Positions 16,033-24,631 of a DNA stretch of 55,250 bases are shown here, piece after piece. The first letter of the stretch is position 1; every line of letters begins with the position of its first letter. Below the pieces are notes generated by a model. The model was not told the DNA's origin. It did not search any database and saw only the letters and a list, made by a program, of their open reading frames with translations. Where the stretch lies: assembly GCA_012798455.1 (NCBI GenBank), contig JAAZNC010000077.1, positions 1 to 55,250 of the forward strand, given 5' to 3'. The position numbers and the translations under genes were made by a program. The DNA comes from Chloroflexota bacterium (lineage in GTDB: Bacteria; Chloroflexota; Anaerolineae; Anaerolineales; Anaerolineaceae).

Positions 16033-17241
16033 TTACTCTTTGGATTTAATATCCTTCATCTGGGCAACCAAAACCAAACACAGCACCAACAGTCCGGCTG
16101 CCAGCAGCAGGGCAGGGGTAAAGGCGCCATCTCTGGTTTTCATCACCTCCATCACATACACGAATACTACCGCAGCCTGCCCACAGAGCTGGATAAGCCC
16201 GTTGGAAGTCCCTTCCGGCGTGGGATAGGTCACCTCGGTAGCGTATTGCATGCCGATCGGGTTCACACTCACCAGGAAGAATCCCATGAAAAATGCTGAA
16301 ACAAAAAGCAGCCAGGCACTGGTTGCGAACGTCAAACCTAATAATCCGGGGATCGCCAGGGCAATTCCCAGGAACATAAAACGCTGGCGTTTACGCTGCT
16401 TATCGGAGACGGCAGGGATAACCACTGCCCCGATGATACCACCCACCAGCATCAAGGCACCCAGCGTTCCGGCATCAGTGGGGGTAAAGCCACGCGGGCG
16501 GATGATGCTCTCCACCCAGGTGGTAACGCCATTGAAAATGCCCAACCCGATGAAAGAGATCGCCAGATACATCAAAAATGGTTTCGATTTCAGCGCATGT
16601 TTGATGCCATCCAGCATGAGGGCATGCACCTGCTCGCTGGCAGGACCAGCGGGGGTGGGTGGATTCTCGCGGGCAAAGATGATGAACAAGACCACTGAAA
16701 AAGCCGCGATAACCCCATAGATCAATTGGATAGCAGCAATGGAGGTACCACTTTCGTATAAAAGCGGGGTGGCAACCATGCCAATACCAGTGCCCACCAG
16801 GTTCGCCAGGGTGATCAAGCCCACCATGGTAGCACGTTCGTCGCTCCCAAACCATTTGGCTGGAATGGTAGTCCAGGCATTCAATAAAAATGGCTGGGCA
16901 GCAGCGATGCCGATCGTGCTGATCAAGACCAGGGTGTAATTCTGACCGGCAAAACCGCGCAGCAGCCCAAATGCACCCATCATGATAGCGCCCAATCCCA
17001 CCGCTTTGCGATAGCCAAACTTATCGATCATCCAGGATGCCGGAATAGAAAGGGGTATAAATGCGATCATGAAGACCATGGATAATAGACCGATCAGACG
17101 ATCGGTGACACCATAATAGCTAGCGGCATCCCCGGTGATGGGCGCGAAAGCGATCCATAACATTTGCATGGTGAGGTTGATGAACATGAACACTGCCAGT
17201 ACCACCCATCGATATTTATACAATTTATATTGTTCTGCCAT
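16033..17241 (-). CDS. Major facilitator superfamily transporter
   Basis: This 402-residue membrane protein has about twelve hydrophobic segments in two halves. After the second segment come the MFS signature-like SWMIDKFGYRKAVGLG and an acidic/basic loop, and the central loop (about 195-215) is hydrophilic. The closest type by eye is the anion/sugar-acid porter group, but I cannot name the substrate. The strong RBS GAGGAGGG and its place between the aminotransferase and kinase genes make it the importer of the operon's substrate, in contrast to the PTS import of the first operon. Confidence 0.85.
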   Translation of the reverse strand: MAEQYKLYKYRWVVLAVFMFINLTMQMLWIAFAPITGDAASYYGVTDRLIGLLSMVFMIAFIPLSIPASWMIDKFGYRKAVGLGAIMMGAFGLLRGFAGQNYTLVLISTIGIAAAQPFLLNAWTTIPAKWFGSDERATMVGLITLANLVGTGIGMVATPLLYESGTSIAAIQLIYGVIAAFSVVLFIIFARENPPTPAGPASEQVHALMLDGIKHALKSKPFLMYLAISFIGLGIFNGVTTWVESIIRPRGFTPTDAGTLGALMLVGGIIGAVVIPAVSDKQRKRQRFMFLGIALAIPGLLGLTFATSAWLLFVSAFFMGFFLVSVNPIGMQYATEVTYPTPEGTSNGLIQLCGQAAVVFVYVMEVMKTRDGAFTPALLLAAGLLVLCLVLVAQMKDIKSKE

Positions 17242-17277
17242 TAGCAGACCCTCCTCTATGACGTTTATTTTGCCTGC

Positions 17278-18732
17278 TTAAACCCCTTCCACACATTTTA
17301 GTACCGTTTCAAAGCGACCAAGCGCTTCATCAATCACCCCATCTGTATCTGCAAGCGAGGTATACATGCGTGAACCCGCCAGCGTAATCAAGCCATTTGC
17401 CATGTAGGCAGCACCCATCTCCTCGATCATATGTTTGCGCGGTTTCAGTTCTTTCAAGGTACGTAGCGGATGGCGCAGGTCCAACAGCATCACGCCGGAT
17501 GTCTCCAGATGCACGATGCTACCCTGGTTATACACCACAAAAGGCAAATCGAGACGGTCAATGATCTCCTGTAAACCGTGGGTGAGGCGATCGCCTGCCC
17601 TACCGGCAATCACAGCAGCATTGGTGCGCTCCATCTCTTTGATGGCATAATAACCCGCCACACACGATAACGGATTGGCGGATAGAGTCCCGCCAATATA
17701 GGCACGTTCTCCCGTTCCACCGATACCCGCAGCAAAACCACTCACCACATCCGCACGTCCTCCCACCCCACCTGCCATAGGATAGCCACCGGTGATGCAC
17801 TTACCGAACACGGTCAGATCGGGCATGACATTGAAATAACCCTGGGCACCGCCTAATCCCAGGCGGAACCCCGTCACCACTTCATCGAAGATCAACAGCG
17901 CGCCAAATTCATCACACAATTCGCGCACCTGCCGGTCGAAATCATAGGGAACGGGGCGCGTTCCCGATTCCGGTCCGACCGGCTCCAGGATGACGGCGGC
18001 GGTGCCGCCGCGCAGGCGATTCCACGCCAGATGGCGGCGCAAGGCATTCAGAGAATTGGGGAAGAATTCCTGGGTGGCAGCGCTGGCACCACGCGGAATG
18101 CCCTTGGCTTCCAGACGCCCAGTGCCCGGCACGTGCAGCCCGTAGACCATCGCATCACTCCAACCGTGATATGCTCCTCCAACCTTGATGACATACCTCT
18201 TCTTAGTAAATGTTCTGGCAGCGCGGATGGCAGCCATGACACCCTCGGTACCCGTCCCGAGCATGCGGAACATTTCAATAGAAGGCATATGCTGCCGAAT
18301 GAGTTGCGCTAGCTTCAGTTCATATTCATGAAAAAGTCCGGTGACCGGACCGCATTCCCGCAGTAGTTCGAAGACCTTGTCGCGCACCGGGGCATAATTG
18401 CTGCCCAAGATGGTCGGACCCCCGGCTTGCAAAAAATCGATGTAGCGGTTGCCATCCGCATCCCACATATAGGCATCCTGTGCTTTTTCGATGGCAATCG
18501 GGAAGGGGTAATTGAAAGCCAGGTTATGCTGCACACCACCGGGAATGATGGCTTTGGCTTCATCGGTCAACTGTTTGGAACGCGTGCATTTTGTCTCAAA
18601 ATAATCCAAAAACTGCTGCATTTTCTCGCGTTTGATGGGACGCAGCGCTTGGCTGACAAGTGCATTCAATTTTTCATAAACGGCATCCACATCTGGATAG
18701 CCGGAAATAGCAGAGGCATTATCGTTGTTCAT
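17278..18732 (-). CDS. Class III aminotransferase, glutamate-1-semialdehyde aminomutase-like
   Basis: This 484-residue PLP enzyme starts at ATG 18732 (RBS AGGATTG); an upstream extension would overlap the aldolase gene and has no family match. Motifs: YIDFLQAGGPTILG at the N-terminus, GTGTEGVMAAIRAARTFT for phosphate binding, GGAYHGWSD, the PLP aspartate in LLIFDEVVTGFR and the Schiff-base lysine in TVFGKCITGGYPMAGG. HemL is about 430 residues, so this has an N-terminal extension of some 50. The catabolic context (kinase, transporter, aldolase) argues against heme synthesis; it more likely transaminates an amino sugar or acyclic amino compound. It sits 19 bases after the aldolase. Confidence 0.87.
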   Translation of the reverse strand: MNNDNASAISGYPDVDAVYEKLNALVSQALRPIKREKMQQFLDYFETKCTRSKQLTDEAKAIIPGGVQHNLAFNYPFPIAIEKAQDAYMWDADGNRYIDFLQAGGPTILGSNYAPVRDKVFELLRECGPVTGLFHEYELKLAQLIRQHMPSIEMFRMLGTGTEGVMAAIRAARTFTKKRYVIKVGGAYHGWSDAMVYGLHVPGTGRLEAKGIPRGASAATQEFFPNSLNALRRHLAWNRLRGGTAAVILEPVGPESGTRPVPYDFDRQVRELCDEFGALLIFDEVVTGFRLGLGGAQGYFNVMPDLTVFGKCITGGYPMAGGVGGRADVVSGFAAGIGGTGERAYIGGTLSANPLSCVAGYYAIKEMERTNAAVIAGRAGDRLTHGLQEIIDRLDLPFVVYNQGSIVHLETSGVMLLDLRHPLRTLKELKPRKHMIEEMGAAYMANGLITLAGSRMYTSLADTDGVIDEALGRFETVLKCVEGV

Positions 18733-18751
18733 TTCAATCCTGTTTATTCCT

Positions 18752-19420
18752 TTATTTAGTTTTTTTGAATTTTTTCTCATCGGAGCGCAGTTTGGAGAAA
18801 GCAATCTCACGTACCGCCAGTGGAATACGTGAGATTTTTTCATCATTCAAAAGCGCCAGTAAATACACCAACGCGCACTTTTCAAGTAAAGCCATGTTGT
18901 GTATGGCCTGGGCTTCATCCATCCCAAACACCAGCACACCGTGATTTTGCAGGATGAAGGCATTATTGCCGCTGCCTACCTTGTTGCGGACATTCTTTTT
19001 CAAGAATGAGGTACCCGAGGGAGCATAGGGAATGATCTCCACCGAACGTCCTAAAAAACGTACCTGCTCATCAAACAGGGCTGGAATGGGTTTGCGCATG
19101 ATACCCAACGCACTGGCGTAGGGCTGGTGAGTATGGATGATAACCTGCACATCGGGTCGGGCTTGATAAACAGCGGCATGCATGGCACTTTCAATAGAGG
19201 GTCTGCGTTCTCCCGCCAGGGGCACAAGCTCCACATCCAGCACACAGATATCATCGCACTGCATGAGCGCATAATCATAACTGGAGGGGGTGATGGCGAA
19301 GACATTTTCTTCAGGCACTCGCACTGAAACGTTGCCTTCGGTGGCTTTTAAGTAGCCTTTTTGCAGCAGGGTACGACAGGTATCCACCACACTTTGTCTT
19401 TGCACTTGATAAGATTTCAT
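18752..19420 (-). CDS. Class II aldolase (FucA/AraD family), second copy
   Basis: This 222-residue zinc enzyme starts at ATG 19420, chosen for RBS AAAGGTGGG; an ATG 21 bases upstream lacks one. Zinc ligands are in VIIHTHQPYAS and LQNHGVLVFG, and the catalytic acid region is ERRPSIESAMH. It is the first gene of a four-gene operon with the aminotransferase, MFS transporter and FGGY kinase, and is expressed from the promoter at 19456-19484. The likely role is retro-aldol cleavage of the phosphorylated sugar made by the kinase. It is only distantly similar to the aldolase at 3730-4401. Confidence 0.87.
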   Translation of the reverse strand: MKSYQVQRQSVVDTCRTLLQKGYLKATEGNVSVRVPEENVFAITPSSYDYALMQCDDICVLDVELVPLAGERRPSIESAMHAAVYQARPDVQVIIHTHQPYASALGIMRKPIPALFDEQVRFLGRSVEIIPYAPSGTSFLKKNVRNKVGSGNNAFILQNHGVLVFGMDEAQAIHNMALLEKCALVYLLALLNDEKISRIPLAVREIAFSKLRSDEKKFKKTK

Positions 19421-19441
19421 CAGCCCACCTTTCTGATACAC

Positions 19442-19470
19442 TTGATTTGATCAATATTATCCAATATAAT
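19442..19470 (+). promoter_or_regulatory. Promoter and palindromic operator of the TetR-family gene
   Basis: TTGATT (19442-19447) and a perfect TATAAT (19465-19470) are separated by 17 bases on the plus strand. The -35 region lies inside the perfect inverted repeat TTGAT-TTG-ATCAA (19442-19454). Because this promoter overlaps the divergent operon promoter, one bound regulator could block both. Confidence 0.6.
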
Positions 19471-19484
19471 CTAGACAGTGTCAA
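19456..19484 (-). promoter_or_regulatory. Promoter of the aldolase/aminotransferase/MFS/kinase operon
   Basis: On the minus strand a perfect TTGACA (19479-19484) and GATAAT (19456-19461) have a 17-base spacer, 36 bases from the ATG at 19420. It overlaps the opposing TetR-gene promoter. A GACA-G-TGTC palindrome (19474-19482) covers part of the -35 box and could be an operator. Confidence 0.7.
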
Positions 19485-19501
19485 GATAGGATGCGCAAAT
19501 C

Positions 19502-20119
19502 ATGGTAAATAAGGATAGTTATCATCATGGCGACCTGAAGAATGCCCTTATCAAAGCTGGGGGGGAGATCCTCGCCAGGGAAGGCGTCAGCGCTCTCAGC
19601 CTGCGCAAGGTAGCTCGCGAAGCCGGAGTCAGCCATTCTGCTCCTTACGCTCACTTCAAGGATAAGCAAGAGCTGATCGCCGCTATCTCGATGGAAGGCT
19701 TTAATCAATTATTGAGCAACCTTGAAAGGGTGGAAAGAGAGTACGAACATGCTCCTGAGCAACTGCTGGTGGAAGCCGGTTGGATATACATACAGTTCGC
19801 CATGCAAGAAAGCGATATTTTCAAGGTCATGTTTTCCGGGATCCTGGAAAAAGAAAAAGATTATCCTGAACTGGTGGAAGTGATACAAAAGACCTTTCAA
19901 GTGGTAGTGCGGGTGGTGGCTGCCTGCCAGACAGCCGGCATTTTAAAGGATGAAGACACGCCATTGACTGCTATGACCATCTGGTCGCAGATCCATGGAT
20001 TGATAGCCTTGTATCTGGACGGGCAGATTTCGCACACCATTCTGGATGAGCACACCCTGCGCGATATGCTGGTATTTGCGCTCAAGCAGATTGCAGTCCA
20101 ATCCTTCCATGTGGTTTAA
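19502..20119 (+). CDS. TetR/AcrR-family transcriptional regulator
   Basis: This 205-residue protein has an N-terminal helix-turn-helix (residues about 10-55) containing GVSALSLRKVAREAGVSHSA followed by PYAHFKDKQELIAAIS, a canonical TetR DNA-binding signature. The C-terminal helical domain matches the WHG/TetR_C_13 type by eye (DIFKVMFSGILE). It is divergent from the aldolase operon, with overlapping promoters, and probably represses that operon and itself until an operon substrate binds. Its own terminator follows at 20122-20152. Confidence 0.9.
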   Translation: MVNKDSYHHGDLKNALIKAGGEILAREGVSALSLRKVAREAGVSHSAPYAHFKDKQELIAAISMEGFNQLLSNLERVEREYEHAPEQLLVEAGWIYIQFAMQESDIFKVMFSGILEKEKDYPELVEVIQKTFQVVVRVVAACQTAGILKDEDTPLTAMTIWSQIHGLIALYLDGQISHTILDEHTLRDMLVFALKQIAVQSFHVV

Positions 20120-20121
20120 AA

Positions 20122-20152
20122 ACAAGAAGGCAGCCCGTAGCTACCTTCTTGT
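20122..20152 (+). terminator. Bidirectional terminator between the TetR and DUF5684 genes
   Basis: A nine-bp stem (20122-20130 with 20144-20152), extended by AGC/GCT after one mismatch, is followed by CTTTTGCATTTTC on the plus side and TTTTTAAACC on the minus side. It lies between two convergent genes and fits termination of both. Confidence 0.8.
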
Positions 20153-20166
20153 CTTTTGCATTTTCT

Positions 20167-20547
20167 CTACTCGTGGGTGAGAGGTCCCTGATATTCGGCA
20201 TCGCCCAAAGCCAGGATAGGCATGAAAATGAATGACAGGAATAACAGCCCGAACCCGAAGCCGGTATCTTTGCCAAAGACCTTCGCCAGATCAAAAATAA
20301 GCATGATTGCAATGACAATATTGGCAAATGGGATCATCATCAAGAAGAACCACCAACCCGGGCGTCCAACCATTTCGAAAAGCTCAACCGTATTATGCCC
20401 TGGAACCAGACCTTCCCAACCTTTTCTACCGGCTTTTTCAAATAATTTCCAGTAGCAGTACAGGTAGAAAGCAGTTAATCCTATAACAAATACAAAGTAG
20501 AGAAACATTCCAACACCAAAACCCCAATCACTATTACTATAATACAT
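20167..20547 (-). CDS. DUF5684-type small membrane protein
   Basis: This 126-residue protein has three to four hydrophobic helices and the block YCYWKLFEKAGRKGWEGLVP then ELFEMVGRPGWWFFLMMIPF, characteristic of DUF5684 membrane proteins, which are often found with signal peptidase-like or secretion genes. The function is unknown. RBS TTGGAGGT. It is monocistronic between the hydrogenase operon and a bidirectional terminator. Confidence 0.8.
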   Translation of the reverse strand: MYYSNSDWGFGVGMFLYFVFVIGLTAFYLYCYWKLFEKAGRKGWEGLVPGHNTVELFEMVGRPGWWFFLMMIPFANIVIAIMLIFDLAKVFGKDTGFGFGLLFLSFIFMPILALGDAEYQGPLTHE

Positions 20548-20642
20548 GAGACCTCCAATTCGTTTGTTAATTTATTCTAGCGGATATGGGTGGGATGTCA
20601 ACTATATCTGGCAAATACTTAATAGAATCCTAAACTGTCCGA

Positions 20643-21956
20643 TCAATGGGTGGCACAGGCAATGCAGGGATCGAAAGCGCGCACCACTCGTCCCACTGCC
20701 CGTTCCAATTCCAAATCCACTTCATCAGCGTGCACATAGCGTTCCGCAGCCACTTTCAGCGCCCTTTCGATGGCGCGCATGTTATGCACGGTCGGGATGA
20801 CAAATTCAGCGCTGGCAATCTTGCCTCTTTCAATGACATAGTGGTGGATGAGCGGTCCGCGGGGGGCTTCCACCAGACCATAACCTTCGCCATCACGCGG
20901 GGTGTAGGGCACATCGGTGTCTTCTCCTTCCAGTGGTTGTTGCAGCATCTGTATGGCGCGTTCGATGGCATACACCAGTTCGATGCCGCGCCCCAGGTCG
21001 AACAGCATGATGGGATGTGCCGGAGTGCCATATTCGATGCGCAGGCGGTGCAGGTAGCCATTCGCCACCTTGGTGCCCATATGGGCGGTCATATTGGCGC
21101 GCGCCAGGGAATTGGCACGGATCACTCCACCCTTATAGGATGTTTCGGCAGCGTAGGAGTATTCACGCTCCTTTAATTCCAGGACATCTTTGAATTCACG
21201 CGGAGAAAAGATCTCGCAGCATTCGCCGCTGGGAGCCATGACACGGATCTCGTGAGTATTAAAGTCGGGTCGTACTCGATCTGTGGATGTAATATAGTAA
21301 GCCGGCTGGTCATCGCCCCAACTGCCGATACGATCTTTCATACGGTTGGTCAATTCCCAGTAGGCATCAAAGAGATCACATGCCAGTGGCAGCCCTTCTT
21401 CCAGGCGCTGCAGCATGGTTTGCACCCGCTCTGCCGGGATACCGGCGTTCACGCCACCCACCACCGCCCGCACCGGGTGGATGAACTGCCCGCCCGCCAG
21501 GGTGATCAGGTCGGTACCCAATTCGCGCACCTTCAAAGCATGGCGGGAAATCTCAAAACGCATGGTGGGATCAATCACATCTTCATCCATCTCGAAGACA
21601 CTATCCACATCCACGCGGTCAGGCATGGTGAAAATGAAGAGCGAAGTCGCCTGATTCTGTAATAACTGTCCCAGCAGCAACAGTGAACGGATGCGCGAAG
21701 CCAGCGGCGGTGGAGTAACCCCATAGGCATCTTCCAGAGTTTTCACTGCCGTGACGTGATGGGCTGTGGAACAAACCCCACAAATGCGCGGCACGATGAC
21801 CGGCATCTGTTCGGCAGGCACACCCTGCACGAACACATTAAACCCTCGTAATTCGGTAGCTTTGAAACGGGTGGAAACGACCTTACCTCGCTGTATATCG
21901 ATCTCCACCTGGGCATGTCCTTCGATGCGGCTGAGGGGAAAGGTGAGGGTTGTCAT
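20643..21956 (-). CDS. [NiFe] hydrogenase large (catalytic) subunit, group 3-like, without C-terminal extension
   Basis: A 437-residue cytoplasmic catalytic subunit starts at an ATG that overlaps the small-subunit stop (TGATG), so translation is coupled. The N-terminal nickel ligands are C59 and C62 in PRICGVCSTAHH; the C-terminal pair is C431 and C434 in DPCIACATH. The protein ends at this histidine, so the peptide normally removed by a maturation protease is absent. Extension-less large subunits are known among H2-sensing and CooH-type hydrogenases, while most group 3 enzymes have the extension. No protease or diaphorase gene is adjacent. Length and motif style resemble the HoxH/MvhA/sulfhydrogenase alpha group. 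Role: H2 uptake, evolution or sensing, unresolved. Confidence 0.85.
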   Translation of the reverse strand: MTTLTFPLSRIEGHAQVEIDIQRGKVVSTRFKATELRGFNVFVQGVPAEQMPVIVPRICGVCSTAHHVTAVKTLEDAYGVTPPPLASRIRSLLLLGQLLQNQATSLFIFTMPDRVDVDSVFEMDEDVIDPTMRFEISRHALKVRELGTDLITLAGGQFIHPVRAVVGGVNAGIPAERVQTMLQRLEEGLPLACDLFDAYWELTNRMKDRIGSWGDDQPAYYITSTDRVRPDFNTHEIRVMAPSGECCEIFSPREFKDVLELKEREYSYAAETSYKGGVIRANSLARANMTAHMGTKVANGYLHRLRIEYGTPAHPIMLFDLGRGIELVYAIERAIQMLQQPLEGEDTDVPYTPRDGEGYGLVEAPRGPLIHHYVIERGKIASAEFVIPTVHNMRAIERALKVAAERYVHADEVDLELERAVGRVVRAFDPCIACATH

Positions 21957-22843
21957 CAAAGCACCTTATCCTTCGAACGGGGAGCTTTATCTTCCCCTGC
22001 ATAATCGGAAAATTGAAACAGGAACAGCGCTAGCTGAGGAGATAGCAACGCTTCACGCAGTTCGTCATCCGGAACATTGGTCATAGTGTGGAACACTTTT
22101 TGGATGGTTTCCAACCAGGCTTTCGAATCTTTCTCGATCAGCGCGTTGGATGGTCCCCGGCAGCCCACACAGGGATGCCCGGCTCGCGTGCAGGGTGCCC
22201 GGCAGCCACCGCGCGTGCTGGTGCCGATGCACAGGTAACCCTGGTTGACCAGGCAAATCTCGGGATCTACATTGCCTTTTTGAAAACCAACCAGGTGATC
22301 CGGTTTCATGTCTTTCAGTTTCTTACGCCCACATTCCTGGCAGACGGTCAAACTGGCTTGATAGTTTTTAGGGTCGAGCAGGGCTGCCATGAAAAGTTCG
22401 GGGGTGGGTGGGCAACCCGGCAAATACAGGTCGATGGGAACAAAGTCATCCACCGGACGTGATTTGGGCAGCAGGCGCGGCACATGCAGACGTTCTTCCT
22501 GGTGCAGGAAAAGCTGGCGCACTTCATCACGATTGCCCAGGTTGGCAACCCCACCAGAAATGGCACAGGTTCCTACCGCCACCACCCGTTTGGCTTTCTT
22601 GACCGCATGTTTGAGATGGAAAAGATCTTCATCGGTGCGCACACCTCCACTGATGAGCAGAATATCCACTTCCGGCACCGCATAAGCGCTGGAAACCAGT
22701 GGCATATAGGTCAGCTCGAAACGGTCGACCCACTCATGCGCATTGAGCAGCGAAACCTCGCAACCGGCACAACCGGAAAGCTGCAAAACGGCAAAACGAG
22801 GAATTTGCGCAGATGCATGCGTGCTTGGTCGTTCTTCCGTCAT
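21956..22843 (-). CDS. [NiFe] hydrogenase small subunit (Fe-S electron transfer), group 3-like
   Basis: A 295-residue protein starts at ATG 22843 (RBS AAAGGATG); an ATG 15 bases upstream is also possible. There is no Tat signal, so it is cytoplasmic. Proximal cluster ligands are C25 and C28 in LSGCAGCEVS, with GTCAISGG and PGCPPTPE later. A cysteine-rich tail (YLCIGTSTRGGCRAPC, then HPCVGCRGP) holds further clusters. This is the group 3 layout (HoxY/MvhG-like core plus an extended ferredoxin-like end). It passes electrons from the catalytic subunit encoded immediately downstream. No F420, NAD or heterodisulfide partner gene is nearby, so the electron acceptor is unknown. Confidence 0.85.
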   Translation of the reverse strand: MTEERPSTHASAQIPRFAVLQLSGCAGCEVSLLNAHEWVDRFELTYMPLVSSAYAVPEVDILLISGGVRTDEDLFHLKHAVKKAKRVVAVGTCAISGGVANLGNRDEVRQLFLHQEERLHVPRLLPKSRPVDDFVPIDLYLPGCPPTPELFMAALLDPKNYQASLTVCQECGRKKLKDMKPDHLVGFQKGNVDPEICLVNQGYLCIGTSTRGGCRAPCTRAGHPCVGCRGPSNALIEKDSKAWLETIQKVFHTMTNVPDDELREALLSPQLALFLFQFSDYAGEDKAPRSKDKVL

Positions 22844-22981
22844 TTTCCATCCTTTCATTCTTCTTTATTCTATCTCGATTTCCAAATTACACCATAATTA
22901 TCCTAATTCTCGTCATATCTGGCACGAAGTTTGCACCATCCTAATTAAAGATTGTGTGCTATAAAGGTACAAGGAAGCATT

Positions 22982-24589
22982 ATGAAAAAAATCTTTCATT
23001 TCATCATCCTGGCAGGCTTGATTCTCACCCTGGGTTATGCGGTGATCCGCTTCGGCACTCCCAGCCTGGCGAGCGGCAGCTCTCCGCTGGGAATCGACAT
23101 GAGTGATACCCTGCTGAACATACAAGACAGCAGCCAGTTTATGGATACTGTTGAAGCACTGGGTGTCAGTTCTTTAAAAATCAGAATTCCTTGGCAGGAA
23201 GTCGAACTTTCCGCCGGCTTGTTCAGCTGGTCGATCACCCCGCAAACATCCCAGATCGACCTCGATGCTCTGATCAGCAAGTTGGATCAGCAGGGCATCG
23301 CCATCACCCTTGTTCTGGAAGGCTTCCCTACCTATTTACAGTATGACAATCTCAGCGAAGAAAACGTTGTCAGCACTTATCTGGAAAGCTGGCAGCGCTA
23401 TGTGCAGGCAGTGGTCGCCCAATTCGGGGGTAAGGTAGATACCTGGCAGATCGGCAACGCAGTGAACCTGCCCTTTGAACTGCAAGAGCAACCCATCGCA
23501 GCTGCCATACTTGCCAGCCCTTCTACCTATGCCGAGCGATTGAAGATCGCTTCAGCGGTGATCAAAGCTGTCCGTTCCACAGATACGATTGTAGTGGGCG
23601 GCATCGTCAGTGATACCGGTAACTGTCTCAACCAGCCCAGTGCCTTCCTGCAAAGTTTAAACACACTGGATGTGTGGGATGACTTCGATGTGATCGGTAT
23701 CGACCTGAGCACCTATGCCAGCGCGCCGGAAGGCAAGTACATGTACCAAACCTACGATACCGTATCGGGCGCCTGCCTCACCAGCGCCGAAGGCGGTTTC
23801 AATTTGGCGGAGATCATTGCCCTGGTGAATGGGGTCAATAGCCAGTACGGGCAGAAACCGATCTGGATCACCACTCTGGGTTGGGCGCAGGCTGATCTCA
23901 CTCAGACCGCCGCCGAAAGGGGGACGCTGGAAGATGTGGTGCGCGCGGATTATTTGAGCCGCGCCACCCTGATGCTGCTGGGCAGCCATCACGTGGAAAA
24001 GATCTTCTGGCAGTACGGGGATGGCAGTTCATCAGACAGCCCGGGGGTGTTCGCCCGGCAGAATTTCAACAACCTCTCGCAGGCATTGAAAGGCTTTCGC
24101 AGCAGCACCAACTCCAGCGATATACTCAACGGTTATTACCAGTACCGGTTGACCACCAGTGGATTGGTGAACATTTTCGTGTGGCGCGGGTATGGAGGGG
24201 ATAGTTTCCAGCCGTATACGCTGCAAAATGTCTCCGGTTATCAACTGGAAGCATTCTCTCTGGATACGGATTCCATCAAGAACGGGCAGGGCATCGATCT
24301 GCCTGTCAGTGAGAACGGGGATGCCAACTTCATGTTGAGCGAGCGACCGGTGCTGGTCAAAGCTACCCCCACCGATCTCAAAGAACGGTTTGCTTTATTC
24401 ACACAGAGTATGGCTGCTTCGATGGGAGACTCGCTCAAGAAAAGCGCTTCGGGATTCCTCGATGAGCAAAAAGACAAAGCCAGCCAGCAGGTGGAGGATT
24501 GGGTGGACGAACAGAAAGATAGCCTATTCGAAGCCCTCAAACAAAGTTTGATGGATTGGTTGAAAGAAGCCATTCATTTCAATTCCTGA
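22982..24589 (+). CDS. Secreted glycoside-hydrolase-like TIM-barrel protein lacking both catalytic acids
   Basis: A 535-residue exported protein starts at ATG 22982 (RBS AAGGAAG). Residues 1-30 are a signal peptide or N-terminal anchor. Residues 38-330 follow the clan GH-A pattern: KIRIPWQEVE, then WQIGNAVNLPF where active enzymes have asparagine-glutamate (here A160 replaces the acid/base), then PIWITTLGWAQ where the nucleophile glutamate is replaced by T298. A second domain is beta-rich (about 380-480), and the last 70 residues are amphipathic and charged (EQKDKASQQVEDWVDEQKD). It is therefore probably a glycan-binding or surface pseudoenzyme. A WD40-like lipoprotein gene follows after 42 bases. 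Confidence 0.75.
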   Translation: MKKIFHFIILAGLILTLGYAVIRFGTPSLASGSSPLGIDMSDTLLNIQDSSQFMDTVEALGVSSLKIRIPWQEVELSAGLFSWSITPQTSQIDLDALISKLDQQGIAITLVLEGFPTYLQYDNLSEENVVSTYLESWQRYVQAVVAQFGGKVDTWQIGNAVNLPFELQEQPIAAAILASPSTYAERLKIASAVIKAVRSTDTIVVGGIVSDTGNCLNQPSAFLQSLNTLDVWDDFDVIGIDLSTYASAPEGKYMYQTYDTVSGACLTSAEGGFNLAEIIALVNGVNSQYGQKPIWITTLGWAQADLTQTAAERGTLEDVVRADYLSRATLMLLGSHHVEKIFWQYGDGSSSDSPGVFARQNFNNLSQALKGFRSSTNSSDILNGYYQYRLTTSGLVNIFVWRGYGGDSFQPYTLQNVSGYQLEAFSLDTDSIKNGQGIDLPVSENGDANFMLSERPVLVKATPTDLKERFALFTQSMAASMGDSLKKSASGFLDEQKDKASQQVEDWVDEQKDSLFEALKQSLMDWLKEAIHFNS

Positions 24590-24631
24590 GGTCTCATCCG
24601 CGGTATAGTTAAAAAGAGATAGGAGTAATCT

